Position numbers and translations under genes: made by a program. The notes under the pieces were generated by a model. It was not told the origin of the DNA. It searched no databases and saw only the letters and a list, made by a program, of their open reading frames with translations. From Candidatus Zhuqueibacterota bacterium 4484_188 (GTDB taxonomy: Bacteria; Calditrichota; Calditrichia; RBG-13-44-9), in the NCBI GenBank assembly GCA_002049825.1, contig MVCZ01000091.1, forward strand, positions 1-5,147: a stretch of DNA of 5,147 nucleotides, read 5' to 3'. Shown here piece by piece: positions 1 through 5,092 of this stretch (its first letter is position 1; every line of letters starts with the position of its first letter).

Positions 1-833
1 GTAGGTGCGGGAAATTTCAGGTAAATCGTCTGTCCCTTGTCGCTGCGCACGGTGTGGACGAACGGGAACGAGCGCTGCAGGCTGATCCGCCGCTTCGCTA
101 CCCGCTGTGCCGGAACGCCGCCAAAATACTGCCGCATTTTATTAAGCATATCAGCAGAATCGAAATCGCCAATCACGATGGCGATCATATTATTTGGACT
201 GTAGTATTCACGGTAGTAGGAAAGCACCTGCTCACGGCTCATATTGCGAACCGTTTCCACCGTTCCAAGAACCGGCAGGGCGTAGGGCGGCTTCAGGTAA
301 AAAGCCTTCCGCAGTTCCGACTCCGACTCCTCTTTATAATCGGGGTTTTCGCTGTCCTTACGAATTTCCTCTACGATAATTCCTTTTTCCTTCTCAAATT
401 TTGCCGGGGAAAAGGTGCTGTGAAACAGCATATCGGACAAAATATCCAGGGTGGGAGAAATCTGTTCTTTATGGTTGAGTGCCATGAAGGTGGTGTAATC
501 CTCCGAAGTCTGGGCGTTGAGATAAATGCCGTGAAAATCCAGTTCATCGTATAATTGTTTCTGGGTGCGCCGGTCGGTGCCGTTAAAAGTCATGTGTTCC
601 AGCATGTGTGAAACACCGTTGTTTTCCGGCGTCTCGTTGCGCAGACCGGTGCGCACCACCACTACACTGGCAATCAGCGGGTTGGTGCGGTTCTCCACCA
701 GAATTAATTCAAAACCGTTGTCAAATTTATGGTAGGAATAATTCGGGAAAGAGAATTTGAAATCCTGGTTACTGCCGGCAAAGGCGGCGGTAAATAGTAC
801 CAGTAAACTCAGTATTACGCGAGGGAAGTTCAT
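1..833 (-). CDS. Exported M16 family zinc metalloprotease, N-terminal part (3' end outside the window)
   Basis: Zinc-dependent peptidase of the pitrilysin/M16 family (insulinase, mitochondrial processing peptidase and bacterial PqqL-like relatives), probably acting outside the cytoplasm on peptides or unfolded proteins. The visible 277 codons start with a signal peptide (MNFPRVILSLLVLFTAAFAG, likely cut after the AFA at residue 19). The M16 N-terminal domain spans about residues 35-185. The inverted zinc motif HMLEH gives ligands H76 and H80 and catalytic E79. The third ligand is most likely E156 in VEEIRKD, 76 residues after H80, as is usual in the family. The start of the second M16 domain is visible from about residue 195. 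The start ATG at 833 overlaps the upstream M48 stop (ATGA) and has AGGAG 7 nt before it, so it is well supported. The reading frame is still open at position 1, so total length and one- versus two-half architecture cannot be judged. The family call is secure; the substrate is unknown. Confidence 0.93.
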   Translation of the reverse strand, partial: MNFPRVILSLLVLFTAAFAGSNQDFKFSFPNYSYHKFDNGFELILVENRTNPLIASVVVVRTGLRNETPENNGVSHMLEHMTFNGTDRRTQKQLYDELDFHGIYLNAQTSEDYTTFMALNHKEQISPTLDILSDMLFHSTFSPAKFEKEKGIIVEEIRKDSENPDYKEESESELRKAFYLKPPYALPVLGTVETVRNMSREQVLSYYREYYSPNNMIAIVIGDFDSADMLNKMRQYFGGVPAQRVAKRRISLQRSFPFVHTVRSDKGQTIYLKFPAP

Positions 834-1927
834 ACTTTTTCTCCTGTGATTTTTTCAATTCGATTGTTAATGGAAGGGTGGCTGTAAAACAGGAACTCTA
901 CTAACGGGTGCGGGTCCGGGTCTGCCAGATTCAGCCGGGAAAGTTTTTTAAGACTCTCAATAAAAGGTTCGCTTTTTTCCATAGCGGCCACCGCGAAACG
1001 GTCTGCCTGGTATTCGAATCGCCGGCTAATGTAATTTCCCAGCGGCGAGGTGATTTGGCTAAAAAGGAAAAACAGCAAACCCAGGTAGGGCAGCGCTTCC
1101 AGGCTGTGCTGACTCAGGTGCAATGCGCCGGTAATGTTGCGGTAAATGTAAAACACCAGGTATAAGCCGGCGAGGGAGAGAACGCTGTTGATCAAAATCC
1201 CCTTGAACAAATGGCGATGAACAAAATGACCGATTTCGTGAGCAAAAACCGATTCAATTTCCGCTTCGTTAAATTCATTCAACAAGGTATCGCCGAGAAT
1301 TACCCGCTTGCTTTTGCCCAGTCCGGTGAAAGCAGCATTTGCCTTCCGGGTGGTTTTGCTGAGATTGAATCGGAACACGCCGGTAATTTTCAATCCCCAG
1401 CGCTCACCCATTTTTTGTAATTTCTCTTTTAATTCGTTTCGCTCCAGCGGTTCGAATTTATAAAAAAGCGGGAAAATTAGGGTGGGTGCCAACCGGGTGA
1501 GCAAGACGCTAAATATAAGCAAAAACAGCCAAACTCCTACCCACCAGCCGTTGGGATATTTAACTAACAACAGGTAAAAAATAGTCAACACTACTCCGCC
1601 GAGCACCGCAGCCACCAGTAGACCTTTGACCTGTTCCCAAACCCATTGAAGAAATGTCTGATTAGAAAGTGCGAAACGGCGTTCAACCAGAAAACCGGAG
1701 GCAAATGAAAACGGGAAATTTATCAACAGATAAATCGCTGCCAGTATAATTACAAATAGATAAAACTGAAAAAGAGATAACGAAAATTGGGAATAAGCGA
1801 CATTGGCAAGAGAAATTGCTACCCCGGAAAAAATAATGACCAACCAGAAGAGTAAATCGATTATCATACCGGAAAGTGACAGAATGAGTTTTATTCGGTT
1901 GTAGCGTTTGGCAGTATTCTGGTCCAT
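830..1927 (-). CDS. M48 family (Ste24/CAAX protease 1-like) integral membrane zinc metalloprotease
   Basis: A 365-residue multi-pass inner-membrane peptidase resembling Ste24 rather than the shorter HtpX. An N-terminal M48_N-type domain has about four hydrophobic segments (residues ~13-41, 50-71, 100-121, 127-155) and the family-like VERRFALSNQTF stretch at ~82-92. The catalytic domain has the AFTGLGKSKRVILGDTLL block (~199-216), the zinc motif HEIGH at 230-234, the third ligand E305 in EYQAD (305-309), two more membrane segments (~243-265, ~278-296) and the C-terminal YSHPSINNRI motif (~348-357). All catalytic residues are present. The frame extends 31 codons further upstream, but that part overlaps the preceding gene and lacks M48 similarity, so MDQNTAKR at 1927 is the better start. 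It has no strong Shine-Dalgarno and lies 4 nt after the upstream stop, suggesting coupled re-initiation. In bacteria such enzymes are inferred to act in membrane or envelope protein quality control; prenyl-protein processing is not expected. Confidence 0.95.
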   Translation of the reverse strand: MDQNTAKRYNRIKLILSLSGMIIDLLFWLVIIFSGVAISLANVAYSQFSLSLFQFYLFVIILAAIYLLINFPFSFASGFLVERRFALSNQTFLQWVWEQVKGLLVAAVLGGVVLTIFYLLLVKYPNGWWVGVWLFLLIFSVLLTRLAPTLIFPLFYKFEPLERNELKEKLQKMGERWGLKITGVFRFNLSKTTRKANAAFTGLGKSKRVILGDTLLNEFNEAEIESVFAHEIGHFVHRHLFKGILINSVLSLAGLYLVFYIYRNITGALHLSQHSLEALPYLGLLFFLFSQITSPLGNYISRRFEYQADRFAVAAMEKSEPFIESLKKLSRLNLADPDPHPLVEFLFYSHPSINNRIEKITGEKV

Positions 1928-1931
1928 CGGT

Positions 1932-2309
1932 TTATTGCTTTTCCAGGAATGGGGTAAGCAGTTTGATGAGCACATCGATATGAGTACGCATTTTCCTGCT
2001 GAAGCAGTCGGGGTTGGCATTCAGGCAGGTTTCGTTCAGACAGGATTCCAGCGGCTCGTGGCAATCCTGTTTGTAATAGTAATTCGGCGCCGGTTCGTAA
2101 TTTGATTTAATCTGCGAAAGGTTTAAGCGTTTTTCATCACGCAGCTCCGAGAGGTAAAGCAATTCGGTTTCCAGGAAATCACGCAATTCTTTATGTTCCT
2201 CAGCGCTCATTTTCGAAAGAATCGAATCAACGCTTTCCCCATTTTGAATTTTCAGCAGAATTGCGCCCCGCTGAACAGTAGAAAGTTTTTTATCTGTCGC
2301 TTGATTCAT
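1932..2309 (-). CDS. Unrecognised 125-residue protein with a CX6CX4CX6C cluster
   Basis: I do not recognise this family. It is a soluble-looking, charged protein without signal peptide or membrane segment. Residues ~10-60 look helical and end in a run of acidic and basic residues. After a short Tyr/Pro/Asn-rich linker (YEPAPNYYY, ~71-79) come four cysteines at 83, 90, 95 and 102 spaced 6-4-6, with His84 beside the first, then a final helix (~105-123). The symmetric spacing suggests metal binding or two disulfides; with no export signal, metal (Zn or Fe-S) is the more natural inference. The start at 2309 is supported by a purine-rich AGAGGAAAAGG tract just upstream. It sits 32 nt after the KtrA-like gene and 4 nt before the M48 gene, so it is very probably a real operon member, and may modulate either neighbour. 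Function is unknown. Confidence 0.8.
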   Translation of the reverse strand: MNQATDKKLSTVQRGAILLKIQNGESVDSILSKMSAEEHKELRDFLETELLYLSELRDEKRLNLSQIKSNYEPAPNYYYKQDCHEPLESCLNETCLNANPDCFSRKMRTHIDVLIKLLTPFLEKQ

Positions 2310-2341
2310 TCCGCCTTTTCCTCTTGTTTGTAAACGTGTTA

Positions 2342-3031
2342 TTAACTGTTTTGCGACAGCACCTTGTTAATATCTTCTTTTTTCCCTACCAGGACTAATA
2401 TATCATTTTCAAAAATAAGCGATTGTGCCGAAGGCATTTCCACAAATTCTCTTTGAAGGACCTCACCTTTTTTAGTAGTCTCGCTCACCTGCCGGCGAAT
2501 GGTAATTAAATTGACACCGTATTTTGCCCGCAGGCGCAATTCTTCCAGCGTCTTCCCGATAAATTTCTTCGGTGCATCCATCTCTGCAATGCTGAATTGT
2601 CCGGCAAGGTAAAATATTTCCTTCAGATTCGGATGCATCAGGCTGTAAGCTAATTTTTCACCTATTTCCTGCTCGGGAAGCACCACCTGGGTAATTCCCA
2701 CCGCCCGGAGTATTTTTTCTTCTATCGCACGGGTGGCGCGGGTAATAACATTTTTTACCCCCAACTGTTTCAGCAAAACCGCGGTGAGCAGGTTCGACTC
2801 AAAATCCTCGCCGATACAGACGATTGCGTAATCCACCTCGTGAATGCCCTGGGCTTTCAGTGCGTTTTCGTCGGTACTGTCCAGCCGCACCGCAACCGAC
2901 ACATAATCCTGGATTTCCTCCACCCGGCTCATGTTGCGGTCGATGGCGATCACTTCGGCACCCTTTTCTGTGAGTGCCCGCGCCACGCTTTGTCCGAATG
3001 CCCCTAAACCTAAAATTGCGAATTTTTTCAT
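2342..3031 (-). CDS. ktrA: KtrA/TrkA-type RCK regulatory subunit of a potassium uptake system
   Basis: A cytoplasmic nucleotide-binding subunit that gates a Ktr/Trk potassium translocator in the membrane. At 229 residues it has the length of single-RCK KtrA/KtrC proteins, not the doubled E. coli TrkA. The RCK_N Rossmann domain (~3-120) begins with GLGAFG (8-13) for dinucleotide binding, has an acidic residue at the end of the second strand (D31 in AIDRN), the DSTDE segment (51-55), and IGEDFESN (73-80), typical of KtrA. LPEQEIGEKLA (118-128) leads to the RCK_C (TrkA_C) domain (~140-225) with FIGKTLEEL and the LRAKYGVNLITI segment. The RCK_C domain carries a slightly longer loop (~183-197) than I recall for B. 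subtilis KtrA. The gene ends in tandem TAA codons. The Shine-Dalgarno is weak, but a good promoter lies just upstream. No ktrB/trkH membrane partner is visible, so it must lie elsewhere. Whether it is functionally KtrA or KtrC cannot be decided. Confidence 0.92.
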   Translation of the reverse strand: MKKFAILGLGAFGQSVARALTEKGAEVIAIDRNMSRVEEIQDYVSVAVRLDSTDENALKAQGIHEVDYAIVCIGEDFESNLLTAVLLKQLGVKNVITRATRAIEEKILRAVGITQVVLPEQEIGEKLAYSLMHPNLKEIFYLAGQFSIAEMDAPKKFIGKTLEELRLRAKYGVNLITIRRQVSETTKKGEVLQREFVEMPSAQSLIFENDILVLVGKKEDINKVLSQNS

Positions 3032-3060
3032 TCAACCGTTCTTATCTTTTATTTGTGAAA

Positions 3061-3089
3061 AATATAAATTTAAAAAACGATCAATTCAA
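3061..3089 (-). promoter_or_regulatory. Sigma70-type promoter for the ktrA-led gene cluster
   Basis: On the minus strand TTGAAT (3089-3084) is followed after exactly 17 nt by TATATT (3066-3061), matching 4/6 and 5/6 of the bacterial -35/-10 consensus. Transcription would start near 3054, giving a leader of about 23 nt before the ATG at 3031. It is the best promoter match I found upstream of the four-gene cluster. The AT-rich setting makes chance matches easier, so this is a prediction. Confidence 0.55.
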
Positions 3090-3153
3090 CCGGTTTGTAT
3101 GAAAAACGGTAACACATTATTCACGGGTAGAAAATTCAATATACATGTTATTT

Positions 3154-3181
3154 CCTGTCTGCCGTTGACTTGCCAGGCAGG
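3154..3181 (+). repeat. Imperfect inverted repeat in the DUF1684-ktrA gap
   Basis: The arms CCTGTCTG (3154-3161) and CAGGCAGG (3174-3181) can form an 8-bp stem with one G-U wobble around a 12-nt loop. There is no T-run on either side, so it is not a standard intrinsic terminator. It could be a REP-like intergenic palindrome, an RNA-stabilising hairpin at the end of the DUF1684 transcript, or a protein site. It lies about 65 bp upstream of the ktrA -35 element. Confidence 0.35.
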
Positions 3182-3221
3182 GAAGGGCATTTTAACACCC
3201 ACTTTTCACGGAGATGTTACG

Positions 3222-3268
3222 AAAAACGGGTGCGGGGAAAATCAGTGGTGTCCGCTACCGTATTTTTT
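3222..3268. terminator. Possible bidirectional terminator hairpin at the 3' end of the DUF1684 gene
   Basis: The arms ACGG-GT-GCGG (3226-3235) and CCGC-TA-CCGT (3252-3261) pair as two GC-rich 4-bp helices separated by a 2x2 mismatch, with a 16-nt loop. Runs of T flank the stem on both strands (A-run 3222-3226 read from minus, T-run 3263-3268 read from plus). The hairpin spans the DUF1684 stop codon. It would end the DUF1684 transcript before the ktrA promoter. The interrupted stem makes this only a moderate call. Confidence 0.35.
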
Positions 3269-4171
3269 CTCACCGGCGGTAATTTTAATCGGCAAGCGGT
3301 TTTGTTCCGGCGGCAGCGGACAGGTGGCAAATTCGCTGAACGCGCAGGGCGGATTGTAGGCTTTATTGAAATCAATTACCGTCTTCCCGTCCGGTCCGGG
3401 GACGGCAACCGACAGAAAGCGACCGCCGCCGTACGTTTCGAAGCCGGTGGTGGCATCGGCAAAGACCACAAAATATTCTTTATCCCCCGGTTCCGCTAGC
3501 GGGTCCAGCCGGTAGGTTTTGCCCTTTATGCGAAATACCAGCGCACCGGGCGAAGGCGATTTGTCAATGGTGCCCAATACCGTAGGAACATCAATCATCT
3601 TCGCCGGATGGTAAGGTTCAAAAGTTGCTTCTACCTGCCAGGCTTCGTCCACCGGAAACATTTCTATTCCTTTAAAAGCGGCGATGCGCGGATTTTCCCG
3701 ATCCTTAAGCCGGACAAACAATTGTTCACCGCGCTTGATGATGTACCAGTTGAGTGACCTGTATTCCAGGATAGTTGGTTTCCCGTCGGCGTCGCTTTTC
3801 AGCGGCAGCGTGGTTACCGGCTTACCATCACTTGTTACCGGCACGCCCGGATCAATTTTTACCCGGACCACACCATTTTCCAGGAAAAAGGTTCCCATGC
3901 GCGCCGGCGCTTTCACCGGCGGAAAAACAATGTCATTGGTGGAATCCGCCCCGAAACGGTTGGTGCCGTCGTGCAGCAGAAAAAGTCCCGCAAGGCTGAG
4001 CCAGCTATCCGGTTTGCTCAGCGAAGCAATGCGCTGCCGGTGCCATTGGGCAATCTCTTGCCGGTAGGCTTCGTCTGACTGCCGAGAGGTGCAGGTAATA
4101 AACAACAGGGTAACCAGACCGGCGGTGAGTGCAAAAATGATTCGGAAAAATTGGAATCGCAAATTTATCAT
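3242..4171 (-). CDS. DUF1684 family protein, probable lipoprotein
   Basis: A 309-residue member of the DUF1684 family, whose biochemical role is not established. The N-terminus is hydrophobic (residues ~8-26) and ends in LLFITC, so Cys27 may be lipidated; Thr at -1 and Phe at -3 are imperfect for a lipobox, and a plain signal sequence is possible. Family hallmarks appear in order: SWLSLAGLFLLHDGTNRFG (56-74), the WYIIKRGEQLFVRLKD segment (142-157), the SPGALVFRIKGKTYRLDP stretch (207-224), TTGFETYGGGRFL (241-253), and the C-terminal signature from DFNKAYNPPCAF through ATCPLPP to ITAGEK (267-302), with Cys276 and Cys284. Length is normal and all motifs are intact. An ATG 8 codons upstream (4195) is in frame but has no ribosome site; the ATG at 4171 has AAGGG (4183-4179) 7 nt before it and is preferred. 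It appears to be a separate transcription unit from ktrA. Function remains unknown. Confidence 0.9.
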   Translation of the reverse strand: MINLRFQFFRIIFALTAGLVTLLFITCTSRQSDEAYRQEIAQWHRQRIASLSKPDSWLSLAGLFLLHDGTNRFGADSTNDIVFPPVKAPARMGTFFLENGVVRVKIDPGVPVTSDGKPVTTLPLKSDADGKPTILEYRSLNWYIIKRGEQLFVRLKDRENPRIAAFKGIEMFPVDEAWQVEATFEPYHPAKMIDVPTVLGTIDKSPSPGALVFRIKGKTYRLDPLAEPGDKEYFVVFADATTGFETYGGGRFLSVAVPGPDGKTVIDFNKAYNPPCAFSEFATCPLPPEQNRLPIKITAGEKKYGSGHH

Positions 4172-4178
4172 GTGCGTT

Positions 4179-4183
4179 CCCTT
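4179..4183 (-). promoter_or_regulatory. Ribosome binding site that sets the DUF1684 start
   Basis: AAGGG on the minus strand lies 7 nt before the ATG at 4171. The alternative in-frame ATG at 4195 is preceded by CGTTGACAA, with no purine-rich site. This supports the shorter protein, whose hydrophobic segment then begins close to the N-terminus as expected for an exported protein. Confidence 0.65.
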
Positions 4184-4225
4184 AAATTTTATCATTTGTC
4201 AACGAATGAAAATAAGATTGGTTCG

Positions 4226-4430
4226 TTACCGGAAGCAAGGCGTTTGGGGGAAATCGGGTAAAATATCCATGACATGTGAGAATAATTTAAATGGGTCCCT
4301 AGCCTCCCGTGAAGCGGTTCCTTTGGAAAAGTATGAGAACAACTCCTTCTCTGAGCAAGCTTTTACTTTCAATCCGTTATTTTTTCTTGAATTTTATAAA
4401 TTGATAGGCTAAATTGTAAAGTAAAGACAT
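4226..4430 (-). pseudogene. Possible relic of a small gene, split by a frameshift at an A-run
   Basis: On the minus strand an ATG at 4430 opens 17 codons (MSLLYNLAYQFIKFKKK) ending at TAA 4379-4377. Just before this stop is a run of six A (4385-4380). Removing one A joins the frame to a second open stretch of about 51 codons that runs to TAA 4228-4226 and reads like an ordinary soluble protein (for example SEKELFSYFSKG and HVMDILPDFPQ). The joined product would be about 67 residues. I do not recognise it. A frame of this length can be open by chance, the opposite strand is also open here, and a promoter-like -10 lies inside the first part, so this is a weak call. Confidence 0.18.
4393..4420 (-). 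promoter_or_regulatory. Possible promoter directed towards the DUF1684 gene
   Basis: On the minus strand TTTACA (4420-4415) and TATAAA (4398-4393) are separated by 16 nt, each matching 5 of 6 consensus bases. Transcription would begin near 4386, leaving a leader of about 215 nt before the DUF1684 ATG. The long leader and AT-rich context keep confidence low. An extended -10-like TGATAAAAT closer to the gene (4195-4187) has no matching -35 and would leave almost no leader. Confidence 0.35.
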
Positions 4431-4507
4431 TTGATTTCCTTTGGTCTTTTGTGTGAAATAAATAAAAGAGGAGACTGCCTTTAATTGAATTAGATGAATT
4501 AAGATTT

Positions 4508-4540
4508 TGAAATTTCACCGAATTTCAGTTTAAATATAAT
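4508..4540 (+). promoter_or_regulatory. Promoter and candidate operator of the DUF4258/DUF2283 module
   Basis: A perfect TATAAT -10 hexamer lies at 4535-4540, with only a poor -35 at the right distance (ATTTCA 4512-4517, 17-nt spacer). The start of transcription would be near 4547, about 37 nt before the first ATG. The perfect 10-bp palindrome TGAAATTTCA (4508-4517) covers the -35 position, and its right half AATTTCA recurs at 4521-4527, exactly 10 bp on, inside the spacer. Such sites are where autoregulated toxin-antitoxin promoters are commonly bound; the operator role is inference. Confidence 0.45.
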
Positions 4541-4583
4541 TCAGGGAGTATTGCAACAAAATCAGGACAAAGGCATTCAATAA

Positions 4584-4760
4584 ATGAAAATACAATTTTC
4601 GCGACATGCAAAAGAAAACACGGAACTTACACCGGGAGAACATGAAGTCATAGAAAAGGTTAAGGGATTTGAACTGCCTTTGAAAATTGTTATTGCTGTT
4701 GAAGGTGATATTATAACAGTAATAACAAACTATTTATTAAAAAAAGGAAGAATAAAATGA
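4584..4760 (+). CDS. Short DUF4258-like protein, probable (compacted) toxin of a toxin-antitoxin-type pair
   Basis: A 58-residue protein starting MKIQFSRHAKEN and ending in a PLKIVIAVEGDIITVITNY stretch and LLKKGRIK. The N-terminal F-S-x-H-A-K and the C-terminal EGD-ITVIT-Y-LKKGR pattern are those of small DUF4258/RelE-like proteins, which are often encoded next to DUF2283 genes and suspected to be toxins or nucleases. Family members as I recall them are usually about 70-90 residues, with a helix and linker between the HA(K/x) motif and the strands; here that middle is short (ENTELTPGEHEVIEKVKGFELP), so 15-20 residues may be missing in frame. The NYP seen in relatives is NYL here. A modest AAAGG lies 10 nt before the ATG. 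The stop overlaps the next start as ATGA, and an AGGAAG ribosome site for the next gene lies inside the end of this one. The gene is AT-rich like its partner. Whether the product is active is unclear. Confidence 0.7.
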   Translation: MKIQFSRHAKENTELTPGEHEVIEKVKGFELPLKIVIAVEGDIITVITNYLLKKGRIK

Positions 4761-4984
4761 AAGTCTATTATGATGATGAAGTAGATGCTTTGTATATAAA
4801 ACTCGGTGAGCAAACTCCGGAAGGAGTTAAAGAAATTTCGGAGAGTGTTAATCTGGACTTAACTTCTGATGGTAAATTGGTTGGAATAGAAATTCTTAAA
4901 GCAAGTAGTAAAATTGATATTCAAACAATTTTGTCTTACACGCTTGAATTAGATAAGAATTTGCTAAAGCAGAATGTTGCCTGA
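4757..4984 (+). CDS. DUF2283 family protein, probable antitoxin partner
   Basis: A 75-residue small cytoplasmic protein of the DUF2283 family. It begins with the family signature MKVYYDDEVDALYIKLGE (1-18), continues with a conserved-looking SESVNLDLTSDGKLVGIEIL core (29-48), in which the glycine-containing turn before V-GIEIL is typical, and ends with a short helix (~54-72). The length is normal and it appears intact, ending in TGA followed at once by in-frame TAG. It has AGGAAG just upstream within the preceding gene and overlaps that gene's stop by ATGA, so the two are translationally coupled. DUF2283 genes commonly accompany DUF4258 genes, and the pair is generally read as a toxin-antitoxin-like unit; the antitoxin role here is inferred from this arrangement. 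G+C is about 32%, much lower than the minus-strand genes, which suggests acquisition from another source. Confidence 0.88.
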   Translation: MKVYYDDEVDALYIKLGEQTPEGVKEISESVNLDLTSDGKLVGIEILKASSKIDIQTILSYTLELDKNLLKQNVA

Positions 4985-5002
4985 TAGAATATATTCGGCG
5001 AA

Positions 5003-5092
5003 ATGTGCACTAAAATAGCAGTAATGAAACAGAAAGGAAATTGGTTAGTTAATTCAGACTTCAAAATGAGTGCTGAGATCAAAAAAATATAA
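5003..5092 (+). CDS. Very short open frame (29 codons), doubtful
   Basis: An ATG frame coding for MCTKIAVMKQKGNWLVNSDF followed by nine more residues starts 18 nt after the DUF2283 stop. There is no clear ribosome site and no recognisable motif. It could be a third small product of the module, the degraded start of a lost gene, or chance. The rest of 4985-5147 contains no terminator-like hairpin that I can see. Confidence 0.12.
   Translation: MCTKIAVMKQKGNWLVNSDFKMSAEIKKI

Larger units (their letters stand above)
4172..4583. other. Intergenic stretch without a convincing gene; composition changes within it
   Basis: This stretch separates the minus-strand DUF1684 gene from the plus-strand DUF4258/DUF2283 pair. 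It contains the DUF1684 ribosome site, candidate promoters in both directions, a palindrome before the right-hand module, and a minus-strand open stretch broken by a frame change (4430-4226). A plus-strand ATG frame (4206-4412, 68 codons) also exists but has no ribosome site and resembles nothing I know. The DNA becomes clearly AT-rich from about 4380 onward. I saw no RNA gene or insertion-sequence end here. Confidence 0.6.

Noticed and set aside
54..554. Long plus-strand frame (166 codons) over the M16 gene
   Set aside because: It is antisense to a clear M16 domain with intact zinc motif and signal peptide; its translation has no recognisable features.
1928..2020. 31-codon N-terminal extension of the M48 protease frame
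   Set aside because: It overlaps the well-supported upstream gene, has no M48 similarity, and an ATG 4 nt after the upstream stop gives a normal Ste24-like N-terminus.
3088..3190. 34-codon minus-strand ATG frame in the DUF1684-ktrA gap
   Set aside because: It runs through the palindrome, lacks a ribosome site and has no recognisable motif; probably non-coding.
3165..3193. TTGACT on the plus strand as a possible -35 element
   Set aside because: No acceptable -10 at 16-18 nt (CATTTT only) and no plus-strand gene downstream.
4206..4412. Plus-strand frame of 68 codons, extendable back to 4089 over the DUF1684 N-terminus
   Set aside because: No ribosome site, no known motif, and the extension runs antisense to a well-supported gene.
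4423..4449. AAAGAC / GTCTTT inverted repeat followed by a T, terminator-like
   Set aside because: Only a 6-bp AT-rich stem with a 15-nt loop and no long T-tract; no gene ends just before it on the plus strand.
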